A DNA stretch of 64,000 nt, from NCBI RefSeq assembly GCF_018143015.1, contig NC_054748.1:15428967-15492966 (forward strand), in the 5' to 3' direction. This document shows, in pieces, positions 45,001 to 54,323 of the stretch (its first letter is position 1; every line of letters starts with the position of its first letter). The position numbers and the translations under genes were made by a program. This DNA is from Lytechinus variegatus (Eukaryota; Echinodermata; Echinoidea; Temnopleuroida; Toxopneustidae). The notes under the pieces are model-generated. The model had not been told where the DNA came from. It did no database searches and was given only the letters and a program-made list of their open reading frames with translations.

Positions 45001-46624
45001 TACCATGACAAATTTAGTATCAAATGGAAGAGCGTATTAACCTCTGTCACATGATTGGGATCAAAGTATATTTCAGGTGGAATTTCCTTTGAAGAAAGAA
45101 AGTAATCTTGTAGAATGTATTCTATTGTTACATATTTTCAAACATTGCTTCATAGAAATAAATAAATGTCAAATCTATGATTTGTATTACATTTTCTATC
45201 ATGATATGTCACCACTGAACAAAAAGTGTAATCCTAAATGTTTGTGTTGAAAAGTAACTATGAATTTTTTCTTTTTTTGTCCAAAATATGAAGATTTTTG
45301 GGGGAAAATGACACCAAAATCACCACACAAAATATTTTTCAGCTCCTGGTGACAAAGCAATGTGATGAAGGGGCATGACACACTCTGCTATCAAATTCGT
45401 CATGATAGCACAAATATTTTATAAGATACAGAATATTTTATGATGTTTGGCAAGTGTCAGCTTTTCTTTGAATTTCCTGGATGTATGTAAACTTCTGGCC
45501 TCAACTGCATTCACAAGCATTCGCCGGAAATCTGCCACATCTTTAACAACATTTTTGCGACATCCTGGTACAGGGTTCTGGAGTTGCACATTATTATGTT
45601 TTCAGCCAAAAATACTCATTCAAATCTTAATTTTATGCTATTTATAATCGCAACAGTGTCCCCAACATATGTCCTTAAAAAAGAAACAACAAATGGTAAA
45701 AAAAAACATAGAAATATATAAATAAGAAAAAAAAGAATAAGTTTTGGTATTGTAAAATGTCTGGGTTGCATTTCCTTAAAACACTACAAAGAGTCTTCAA
45801 ACAAAAAATTAGCACATTCAGAGCCTTTTTTATTTTTTTTTACTATCAATGAAATTTTGTAGAATGTAAGATTTTGAAATGTTATGATTGAATATATTTC
45901 CAAAAGCAATTTTGAATCAAAGCCATTTCTTGTTCATTTTAGGGAAAGAGAACGGGAGCGTGAAAGGGAGGACGAGGAGAGAGATCGCCGCGAAAGAGAA
46001 GAACCCGACCGTGATCGCGAAAGAGACCGGGATCGTGAGAGGCGACGTGATCGGGACAGAGATCGAGACCGTGATCGGCGGGATAGAGATCGTGACCGGG
46101 ATCGCGATCGCAGAAGGAGGGGAGAAAATGATGAGCGGGAGAGAGATCCTGACAAAGAGCGTGATCGCGAGCGAGATAGAGGACGTCGTGACAGGGATCG
46201 GGACCGTGATCGCAGCAGGCGAGACAGGGATCGCGATCGCGACAGGGACCGTGATCGCGACCGGGATCGCGACAGGAGACGGGATCGTGACCGAGATCGC
46301 GATGACGCGAGGCGCGATGAGGGTCGGGATGAGAGCAGGAAAGATCAGTTTGAGGATGGAGATGGCAGGAAGGGTGAGTATGAAGACCAACCAGAAGGCT
46401 ATAACCAGGATCAGGAAGAACAAGGTGGAGGTGATGGATACACAGAGCAAGAGAACCAGTACGGAGAGGACGATCGCCAAGAGGTGGATTTCACCGCCGA
46501 GGATTACCACGCCAAGCTCAAGGAATACCGTGGGATGGAAGCCGAAGACGAGATCCAGAATGAAGACCAATCCAACGGTCTCGCGCAGCAAGAACACGAC
46601 GATTCTTTTCAAAACACTTTCTAA
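33022..46624 (+). CDS. SNRNP70: U1 small nuclear ribonucleoprotein 70 kDa
   Basis: Eight coding exons: 33022-33165, 34635-34752, 35483-35547, 36023-36085, 37326-37407, 42856-42957, 44687-44768 and 45943-46624, all with GT/AG ends and consistent phases, giving 445 aa (human 437). The start [19 protein letters not shown] matches the conserved N-terminus, which in human U1-70K contacts the U1 snRNP core. The helix-rich linker ([19 protein letters not shown]) follows. The RRM spans about 100-185, with RNP2 LFVARI (104-109) and RNP1 KGYAFIEY (143-150), and binds U1 stem-loop I. The Gly-rich [11 protein letters not shown] tail of the RRM lies at 192-204. Residues 219 to about 360 are almost pure Arg/Asp/Glu dipeptides with only two Ser, unlike the RS-containing human tail. 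The C-terminus is acidic. The protein acts in nuclear 5' splice-site recognition. Intron 5 is very long (5.4 kb). Confidence 0.97.
33262..33722. repeat. Outer arm, right, of the bipartite inverted repeat
   Basis: Reverse complement of 26952-27394, ending AAGCTTTTGGTCT. It carries an extra local hairpin (AAACTCCTCGAAA facing TTTCGAGGAGTTT at 33290-33328). Lies in SNRNP70 intron 1, 97 bp after the exon 1 donor. Confidence 0.85.
34836..34915. repeat. Small hairpin in SNRNP70 intron 2
   Basis: TTGGGTGATTCC faces GGAATCACCCA across about 60 bp. Probably a small MITE relic. Confidence 0.35.
36240..36722. mobile_element. TIR element in SNRNP70 intron 4
   Basis: TATATGATGCACCACGCC and GGGGTACC at the left face GGTACCCCAGGGTACC and ATACTGCATCATATCATG at the right. 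An internal palindrome (GGGGTACCGTAGTACCCC) lies at 36272-36289. No transposase frame. Confidence 0.55.
36890..37235 (-). mobile_element. Probable tRNA-derived SINE, minus strand
   Basis: On the minus strand it reads AAGCTCAGTCTGGAAAGTG (A-box-like), then GGTCATCGACTCGAGTCCACC (B-box-like), with GGGACAGGATG-type sequence toward its end. TTTTACATCCTATCCGAAGGA near 50290 may be a related tail. Confidence 0.45.
37548..37681. mobile_element. Palindromic MITE (GATTGATCG family)
   Basis: GCCCCATAGCATAAAGCC and GATTGTGGGGTT at the left face AACCCCACGATCAATCGC and AAAGC, GATATGGGC at the right. Lies in SNRNP70 intron 5. Confidence 0.65.
38378..38575 (+). mobile_element. tRNA-derived SINE (family 3)
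   Basis: GTTGGATCAGTTGGTAGACTG is an A box and GGGAGTTCCAACCCGG a B box. The body contains GATCTGGCGCTGCACGCGGC and a short AATTGGGTAAAATAAA tail. The body differs from families 1 and 2. Lies in SNRNP70 intron 5. Confidence 0.75.
39138..39243 (+). other. Candidate cassette exon or internal promoter, SNRNP70 intron 5
   Basis: The acceptor-like CTTTTTGTCACTCCCAACACAG ends at 39137 (preceding tract pyrimidine-rich) and a donor-like GGTAAGAAG starts at 39244, bounding 106 bp. The segment has two ATTGGCTAA motifs (inverted CCAAT boxes) and two CCAAT motifs follow just after it. Either an alternative exon or an internal promoter would fit; both are inference. Confidence 0.25.
39500..40528. other. 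Intron 5 single-copy-looking DNA
   Basis: AT-rich, no recognised repeat or gene, unlike most of the window. The same holds for 40790-42780. Confidence 0.4.
40529..40780 (+). repeat. Minisatellite of palindromic AGGTCATGGAGATGACCT units
   Basis: Seven imperfect copies, spaced about 31-47 bp, each AAAGGTCATGGAGATGACCT with the spacer GGTTGTTATGGAGACA. Each unit is an inverted pair of AGGTCA half-sites six bases apart, and in RNA would fold into a six-base-pair hairpin (GGTCAT/ATGACC). Lies in SNRNP70 intron 5, sense strand. Confidence 0.85.
42785..42788 (+). other. Candidate 4-nt microexon or recursive splice site
   Basis: TTTCCTTTATTTCAG is followed by ACGG and then GTAAGTATC: a strong acceptor and a strong donor only four bases apart, 67 bp upstream of SNRNP70 exon 6. 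Inclusion of four bases would shift the frame. Confidence 0.3.
42958..44024. other. SNRNP70 intron 6, left part
   Basis: 43785-43965 includes AGAGCTGCCAACTGTTCTGA, ATCAGGATTGTCCTGAT and AAAAAATCAGGACGTC, which look like a palindromic repeat fragment. Nothing coding. Confidence 0.4.
44025..44316 (+). mobile_element. tRNA-derived SINE (family 2), full length
   Basis: GTTTTGGCCCAGTGGATAAG (A box), GGTGGGTTCGAATCCCAGCC (B box), TTCAGCAAGAAATTTATCC, GTGCTGCACTCAACCTAGG, CGGTACCCGGCAGGA and a tail ATGGCACTGTATAAATGCC plus ATT repeats. The best-kept copy of this family here. Confidence 0.85.
44379..44587. mobile_element. Palindromic MITE, about 90-bp arms
   Basis: GTCCAGATTGGACCTTGTTG, then TTTGGAAGTGCCCTTTCC and AGAGGGCACATGTCTCCC, face GGGAGACATGTGCCCTCT, GGAAAAGGGAACTGCC and CAACAAGGTCCAACCTGGAC. 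Ends about 100 bp before SNRNP70 exon 7. Confidence 0.85.
44901..45507. mobile_element. Non-autonomous Tc1-type element with Sleeping Beauty-like ends
   Basis: Starts CAGTTGAAGCCAAAAG then TTTACATACACC, and ends ATGTATGTAAACTTCTGG then CCTCAACTG. These match the terminal inverted repeat of the Sleeping Beauty group of Tc1 transposons (CAGTTGAAGTCGGAAG, TTTACATACAC). The left flank has TA; the right flank is CA, so the duplication is no longer perfect. At 607 bp it has no room for a transposase, and none is seen. Confidence 0.75.
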
Positions 46625-46709
46625 ACTTTTCCATTTGGTTTCCTGGTCGCCATTTACCAGTTGTGATTTTAAGTTTTAATGAGGAATGAAGACAATATTT
46701 TGACTTTTT

Positions 46710-46715
46710 AATAAA
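46710..46715 (+). promoter_or_regulatory. Likely SNRNP70 polyadenylation signal
   Basis: AATAAA 86 bp after the SNRNP70 stop codon; the first such signal downstream. Another AATAAA (48289) lies much farther on. Confidence 0.55.
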
Positions 46716-46899
46716 AAATAGTAAAAACTTTGTCTGGAGGTATCTCGGCATTGAATTAAAGATTGATTTTACCTGATGAACGTCATCTATGAGATCAGAA
46801 TGTCATGAAATTATTTGCGTCAACAATCGTATTAGGAATGACTTTGCATATCATTGAAAAGTACATAGCGGATGGTACTTTTTATTTTTTTATAGTAAC

Positions 46900-47215
46900 A
46901 AAATGGGTAAGTGTGATAGATTGATTTGATTTGCAATTCGCAAATCCCTAATTTTGATGTTAAAAGCAATAAATAATTGGGGGATATATGTTTCTGTCAG
47001 CTTTCTAGCACATGTCATTCAGAAATGGGTAAGTGTAAAATTTAGATATCGGCAAATCACTGATTTTTAATCTTTGGGGGCATATTTTCATGTTTTTTCT
47101 TGGTTTTATGAAGTAATAGTTACAAAATAGGGAAGTGTAAAAATAAGATTAAATCTGCAAATCCTTGATTTTAAGGATGATACCAAGATTGAAGAAGTGG
47201 TTGGATGGGGAGGGG
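46900..47215 (+). repeat. Three degenerate tandem units
   Basis: AAATGGGTAAGTGTG, GGCAAATC and TTGGGGG-type sequence recur near 46902, 47022 and 47125. Period about 100-120 bp. Confidence 0.55.
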
Positions 47216-48489
47216 GCTTATTTTCATGTTACTATAAAGCACATTTGTGACCCTCACTCAATAAGTCAATGTTGCTCTACCTGTAGGTTCAGAAGAGGGG
47301 GGGGGAGGCATAGGTATTGGTGTCTGCAGAAAAGGTAATAATGTCTTGTTTTTAAGTCTTTTTATTCTCAATGATACATTGTGTCAATCTTTTTGTTCAT
47401 CATGGATGTGATCATGTGAATTCATATTTATTTAACCCAAAAAGAATCACTGACTCCTCCGAGTTTGCTGGATTTTATACAATTTAATATAATCTCATAT
47501 TCCTCCAGTTTGTGCTTACGGTATTTAAGATTCATAATGTTTGAGTTAATAGATATCACAAGCTTTTCTTTAATATTGTTTTCTTTTTTTCACTTACAAG
47601 CTCAATTGCACATTTCTCAACTCTCATCGGTTATTTGAAAGTAGAATCAAAGATCAGTTGTTCAATTCTCAACTCTGTGTCGTGTGGAGGCAGAGTCGAC
47701 TGCACCAGAGTCTGCGCTATCAAAATACTTTCCCTTAATAGTCAATAGATCTACATTACCCTAATACTCTAATTGTATGTGCTATCAAGCATACAAATCA
47801 GCTGTACGATCAATCGCTGAGCCTCGTGTAGCAGACCTCAGATTGTTTTTACTTCATCTAATTAAGAAATAAATGTACACTCTATGTTACACTACATGTA
47901 AATCTTCTTGTCATACATGTATCTAAACCACCTACCACCAACAGTGTTTAAAATGTAGTTTAGACTGTACAATGTATGTGACTCCCACAAAATGAGTAGC
48001 TTCAACCCTGTATGATGTATACTTTATTCAATCAAATACTAGCGATGTGTAATTGTCATCTTTCATGATAATGCTAATCCAATTTTGACAATGAAATGAA
48101 GCTAAACCAGACTTGTAAAAAAGGAAGGGGGGGGGTCTAGGTGTCATTTTTTAAAGAAAAAAATTGTTTTCTTTTTCGTCATATTACTGTAAGTTTTTCT
48201 CCACGGTTTGCTATGTTTTATTTTTCCTAACAGGCAACACAGTTTGTACATTGGATCTAATATTTGGTTTGTATTTGCATTTCCGGAATAAAAGTAAACT
48301 GTATGTATTATGTATTTATCCATCTAACTCTAGCTTGTTTTTCTTGTATGAAAGGGACAAGAAAGAAATAAAGGACTAATATGTCAGGGCTTGTGGCTCA
48401 TTCTTTAAAAAATATTAATTCCCACCCATCTTTTAGCATGTAGCCTAGAAATATTGCACAATCTGTCATATTTTGTTGGGACAATCCTT
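47216..48489. other. No gene seen between SNRNP70 and the PHRF1-like gene
   Basis: AT-rich intergenic DNA with G runs near 47300 and 48125. No splice-flanked coding sequence found on either strand. Confidence 0.45.
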
Positions 48490-49080
48490 CATATGAACAA
48501 AATTGTCACGTAGAGATCCGTTGACTTGCTCTTATGAAATTCTTGTTTTGTTTTGATATTCATGCAATTAAGTGAAAATATAAGTACACATACACAAACA
48601 AAACGAAGGAGATAGAATAATGCCAAAAGATAAGTGGCAAGTAAAGAGAATGAAATGGGAATGAAAAGAGATATAGTGATGAAAAAATAAGTGTAAGATA
48701 TGAAAAGAAATAATGAAATGGAAGAAAGAAAAGTGGTAGATAAGGAAAGCTCAAAGTGAGAGGAGATATATACATGTATAAAGAGAGAAAAATAATGAAA
48801 TTGATGGACAGAGAGAATGAAAGACAATCTTTCAAGACAAAATGACTAGTATCAGATAAAGAAAGAATAATGTGGAAAGAGAGAAGTGAAGAGTTAAATG
48901 GCAGACAAAGAGGGAGTGAAATATGAGAAAAGGGAAAGAGACAAAATACTAGTAAAAGAAGTTGGAGAGAGCGTACAAAATAGAAGGAAACTAGAAAATA
49001 GGAAATTAGTGGAAGTGGTAGATGGAAAGATTAAAAAAATGACTTTTTCTTTCCATCCATGTACTGGCATGCTTACATTC
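48490..49080. repeat. Purine-rich tract (GA-rich plus strand)
   Basis: Long runs of AAAGAGAGAAAAATAATG and GAGAAAAGGGAAAGAGAC type. The frames on the minus strand coding FSLSLSI-type peptides are low-complexity artefacts. Confidence 0.7.
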
Positions 49081-49259
49081 TTGTAAGTTAGTAATGTCCG
49101 CATCTCTGAAAACTATATTTTTTGGGGGGGAGAGGGTAATGTATATGAAATCCGAATTTTATCTCCCACAAATGTACATAGAGAGAAAAAAATATTTCAT
49201 GAAATACACAAAGACTGGGCAAAAATGTATCATTATTGATCATCTAACTTGTATCGATT

Positions 49260-49600
49260 TTTTTCTTGTATTACTCCACTCTATTCCATACACCATCTCT
49301 CGTCTCCCTCTCTCTGTCACACACACACTCCTCTGCCAATTTATTATTTCTTTTTCTGATTCCTCATCTCTCCTTCATTTCTTCTCGTCTTCCTTCCTCT
49401 CTTTCTCCTGAGGTTATTTCTTCTTCATCAATCGCTTATCTCTCTGCCAGTCCCCCATCTATTTTCCATCCCTCTTTCTCCATCTCTCTTTCACTCACTT
49501 CCATTGCGATCCATTCCATACAACATCTCCAGTCTTCCCCTCTCTCCCCCTTTCTCTATCTGTCTTTCACTCACATCCATTGCCTTTACAGGAATTAGAA
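49260..49600. repeat. Pyrimidine-rich tract (CT-rich plus strand)
   Basis: CTCTCGTCTCCCTCTCTCTG-type runs with CCATTCCATACA repeated at about 49282 and 49510. Opposite base bias to the tract at 48490-49080. Confidence 0.7.
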
Positions 49601-51097
49601 TATCGTACTGTATGTGCTGCATCAAAAAAATCCATCATTTCTATAGGTGGTCCCCCCAAATTCCCAGTAGTCCCCCAATGAATGGTCATCTGCACCTCGT
49701 AACATACGCAAGGCCGCCAAAGTTCAAGATTACAGTATTATTTTACTATTTCACAGAAGAACAAAGTAAAACAACACAGGCTTACAGGGAAGGGTATATT
49801 AATTAAATGATTAATTCACAAATGTGCATACATAATTCTACATTGTAACATACAACTGCTGTCATTAAATATTCCAAAATGCCGTGCTCGACATTTTCCC
49901 TTCCTGGGTGGACTATACATGATAGCAACAAAGGGCTTCAGAATCCCCCACAGAATGAATCGGGGGCCGAGTCTTTGCAACCGCCAACTAAAACTAACAT
50001 AATATTACATTCCAATTGTACATAAATATCAATTTCAGTCCGATGACAAAATGCAAACAATATTAGACAATGATACATCACAGACCATACAAGGTAGTAG
50101 CCTCATGTTAAGCAGTGAGCAATTATTAGAATAGCTTATACCCTATGTACAATCACAATCTGGTATGGAGCTAAAACTTTCTAATGCTGAATAAAGACTA
50201 TGAAATTGGCAATAGATATATAGAACACAAATACAACAAAAGATAAAAACATCCACAGGTATTTTGGTATAACATCTTGCTGCTCACTCGAGCCTATTTT
50301 ACATCCTATCCGAAGGACAGCAGATAATACTCATTCCAACAAGGTTCCTCTTCACTATTTCTAAACCATGTATAGTTATCAAATTAATTATTCATACTTT
50401 ATTCAAACAGCTATTTTCATCTTCAAATACAACATTAGTAATTTCCCTACCATTGTATCTTAAGTTGTTAAGTGTCCTGAAGTTTCCTGAAAACATCAAA
50501 AATTGTATCTCTGTTGTCTTTCAAAAATGTTCTTAAAACTCTTCATTTAACTTCTCAATTTCTTTATGGGTGTTGAGCACTCTACAGAGTGGATTTTATA
50601 AATCACATGTATAATTATTATTACCATGAATCAGAACTATATACAGATTGGTTTAGAAGTTAGAAATTTATCCAAGTGCACCAAAAACAGTAATCTACAC
50701 GTTCCCACCACATTGCCAAATTAAGGATTTGGTGTACCATCGCATTGCCAATTCAAAGATTTTGGTGCTTATTTGCATTCGTATATTGCTTTGCATTTAA
50801 AAAAATGAATAATGAAAGATAACCATTTAGGCTTCTCTAACACAAGTCATTGGACCAGACTACAATTTGAAGTTACATTGTATTTTTCCAGATTATTAAT
50901 TATAAAGCAAAGAAACAAAAAAAGATCAGCTTCTCTTCAATGGAACATTTATGTCATGCATACTAGAAAAAAACCCTTTATATGTGTTTAAACAATTCCA
51001 TTTAATTACGGTCTAACACACTGCTTTACCTACCTGAACAAAACTGAAAGTTCACATCTTGATCATGGGAACCAATTTTGAATATTAAAAAAAACAT

Positions 51098-51262
51098 TTA
51101 GCCAGCACACAAGCATTTCAGGGAATAATTCCTGTTTAGTGCAGCACTACATGTATTTGAATTAATTTCTTGCTGAAATTACACTGTGGGTGGGATTTGA
51201 ACCCTCAACCCTCTGTTCCATAGTCCAGAGACTAATCCACTGGGCCACAAGGCTCCACTTGT
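51098..51262 (-). mobile_element. tRNA-derived SINE (family 2), minus strand
   Basis: On the minus strand: AGTGGAGCCTTGTGGCCCAG (A box), GGTTCAAATCCCACCC (B box), TTCAGCAAGAAATTAATTC, GTGCTGCACTAAACAGG. The tail is truncated. Confidence 0.75.
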
Positions 51263-52914
51263 ATTCGAATCTTCACTTACTTCTTTTCTTTTTTTGTGTG
51301 TAAGTTGACATGATTCCACTTAAGTTCGTTTCCTTCAGACCAAAACACAATCAGTTCACTTTCAGTTACAGTAAAAATTAATTTTGAATTATGAAAAAAA
51401 GACAATTTACAGATCCATTATTGGCAAACAAGCTTTAAAAGCAATTTCAAATCTAACTACATGCCTCAATAACTCCATGGCACTTTACTAGTCAAAAAAA
51501 TTATCAAATTTTAATTTAGAAGCATATCTTGTGTCATGTTTCCTAAAAGAGACATTTCTGTCGAGCGCATGATTTTCAATCACCTAGTCTTAATTTGAAT
51601 ATTCAGCAGAGAAAAACAATGAATAAAAACATGCAAATTTAAAGCTACACATCATAAAGCTTTGATCATACGCATAGCTATTCTATTTCTAACATAAGAT
51701 ATTTACTTCTATTTTGATTTCACATCATCATGTCCATCAATATATTTACTAAATGTGTACCTGAAAGATTGGTTGGTTGAATAAAAACATATTTTAATTA
51801 AAAAAAAAATGAATCTGTCTTTTCTTTCTAACCAGGATTACAAATCTTTGATGGTTGAATGCCACCGCACATCTTACGATTGTTCTGCGACCCGATTTTT
51901 GAATGAAATGTAGTAGAATTTGATGCTAATAGTGAGACATGGATTATCTTACTGTGTAATGTTCTAAATCATCGCACGAATGCCTATGCTCAAATTTATG
52001 ACTATGCCATCATCCTTATTAGAAAAAGTGAAATAGCTATCTCGTTGTAAAGACATCACAGCAACCGTACTATGGGCTACTATTTGAAACCAATTTGACT
52101 TTACTCCAAATAAATGCTTGCAATCCTCCCAAATGTTCATATCAGTATTCTGACGGCTAATTTGAACCTCAAATAAAGAGACTTTTCATTCACATTTTCA
52201 GAAAATGAGCAAAATACAATTTGTTCCAAAATCGGATCGTGGAACCAGTTTTAAGGTGTGCAGAGGCCTAGACTCAACTGAAAGTGCTATTGTAGTATAT
52301 GGTGTTACACAATGGCACGACAGGCCTAATATATTGATATCTTTTCAGCACAAGGCCATTTTCCTAAAGGGCACATGTTTATAATACAGCACAAACAGGA
52401 AAAATAAAAAGGGCACACAAAACCTCCCAAATTGGAATATTAAAGCACTGATATAGCACCCTTATCTAGATTTAATGTACTCGCGAGACACAATTATTAT
52501 CATTATCTTATCATTATAATTCTAGTCATTATATTGGTTATATACCAGCTTGGCATTTACCAGCAAAATGCTGTCCTGCCAAGTTCCAACGGGAGTTACT
52601 ACAAACAGAAATTATAACTCTAGCTTCATCTGCACCATAGCAATGAGTATTTAGTCAAAATCTTGAAGCAAAATAGTAATTTTAGATCAAAACAAGCCCA
52701 CCAAATTGGAAAAAATCAAGATTTTTTCTCTACATTCCGAATAGCTGGTACGACTGTGAGAACTCTTCAAATCCTAACCTACACTCTTTTCTCATTTAAA
52801 GACAATCTTGGTTGATTAATCGCACTATGGATATATTACTTTGCTGTGTATATCATTGATGACATATCATTCACATTCAACAGAGCACTTTATACAGCAA
52901 GTCATGGCAGGTAT

Positions 52915-53028
52915 TGCCCCCTTTGCACAAAGCCTAGCAATCATCGTAGAACTTTTTTGTGATTGATTGCATTCGTGAAAGTCAAGCGTATGATTGATCA
53001 CTAATCTTTGTGTTACGAAACCCTGGTT
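52915..53028. mobile_element. Palindromic MITE (AAAGATTAGCGAT family)
   Basis: GCCCCCTTTGCACAAAGCC and AGCAATCATCG at the left face GATTGATCACTAATC and TTTGTGTTACGAAACCC at the right. Relative of 10565-10740. Confidence 0.5.
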
Positions 53029-53165
53029 ATCGATCATTAATTTCTATTTCTTTTACAAACCTCTAAAATCAAAGTATTTGATACTAGCAAATCTTGTCAT
53101 GGTTTTGTAGCATTTTTCTGGCTATGATTTTTTTTTGTGAAACAGCGCCCATGTTTTTCTTTCAT

Positions 53166-53290
53166 GATTAAAGATAAATACCAGATGTGGTTACGATCTC
53201 AAAATGAGTTCAATCCAATAAAATGACCACCAAAGTGTTTGCATGTAAAAATAAAAAAATATGTGCCAAATGACTCAAGAAAAAAAAGAG
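53166..53290 (-). repeat. Dispersed repeat, inverted relative of 62225-62345
   Basis: On the minus strand: CATTTGGCACATA, CACTTTGGTGGTCATTTTAT, TGGATTGAACTCATTTTGAG, GGTATTTATCTTTAA. The plus-strand copy at 62225-62345 has the same order of blocks. Confidence 0.6.
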
Positions 53291-53686
53291 TAATTGCCAA
53301 GGAGCAAAATAAAACAGAATTCTTTGAAATGTTGGGTATTTTTCAAAAAATATTAATACACTGTCCCACATATGCCGTTTTGTGTTAGTGATCATAATTT
53401 TTTTTTGTTTTCAGCTAAGATTTCATGATTTCACAAATATAAGTTTATTTCAATGTACCAGAACTCGATCTATGATAATGAGTTGGCATCTAACACTGAT
53501 TTAAAAGACTTTCTCATGAAATAATCGTTTGCTGCAACTACTTTCTTTTACCTTTAACATTGTCTGCCAAGGCAGCATTACATTAGCCATTGATCAATAT
53601 AAAGTGCTCTCAATGACAAAATGTAACAAGTTAGGGTTCAATTCACTGGTCCACATGGCAAGATGTCAGAAATAGGTCCAAATGAA

Positions 53687-53858
53687 CGGGGGCCTGTTTC
53701 ACAAACACTTGAGATGGTGGTAGCTTTTCCATTATGGTACATGTAACAACCATGGAATCCTTGATTGTGATTGGCTGTTGATCCCCGTTACCATGGTAGT
53801 AACCTAAGTGCAAAGTTAAAATGATCGTACATGTACATCTTTTATGAAGAGGCCCCCT
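53687..53858. mobile_element. Palindromic MITE (GGGGCCTGTTTCA family)
   Basis: GGGGGCCTGTTTCACAAA faces TTTTATGAAGAGGCCCCC. Inner arms: GGTACATGTAACAACCATGG and CCATGGTAGTAACC. Confidence 0.6.
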
Positions 53859-54323
53859 AAATGTTGACGGAACAGTAAAAAAGAAAATGTCTTCCACCCT
53901 AATTTCTAATCAAATGCTTTTCGATGCACACGTAGCGGATAGGACGATGCAAAATAACCAGGTCACTCTGAATAGGGGCCTGTATCAGAAGCTGTCAATA
54001 AAAAGTACTTGGCAATTTTACAATTATGAATACCTTTTTATTTTGACTTTGAGTCCAAAGCCTCAATCATCCTCTCAAAGCACTGACCAATAATTTTGTG
54101 AATTAGTATATCTGTTTTTTTACTTTGATTTGAGTTCAAGACTTCTCCCTTTTCCGATCATCCTGAAAGCAACAAACCGATAGTTTTATCACCACTATTG
54201 TGAACTTTTATGACTTGATTTTTTTTAACTCTGACTCGAGCCCAAGACATTTTCCTCCCCAACCATCCTCGAAGCACTGGCCAAAGTTACTACTGCCACT
54301 ATTTTGAATTTGTAAAACTGTTT

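Larger units (their letters stand above)
49601..54323 (-). other. Downstream of the PHRF1-like stop: possible long 3' UTR
   Basis: About 4.7 kb with no coding exon found. On the minus strand an AATAAA (50398-50403) in the context TTTGAATAAAGTATG could end the transcript near 50380, giving a UTR of about 3.9 kb. Other signals exist, so the end is not fixed. Contains the SINE and MITEs listed separately. Confidence 0.3.

Noticed and set aside
45888-46679. 263-codon plus-strand and 231-codon minus-strand ORFs overlapping the last SNRNP70 exon
   Set aside because: They are shadow frames of the six-base-periodic Arg-Asp coding repeat. The SNRNP70 frame has homology, splice phase and a stop that fits.
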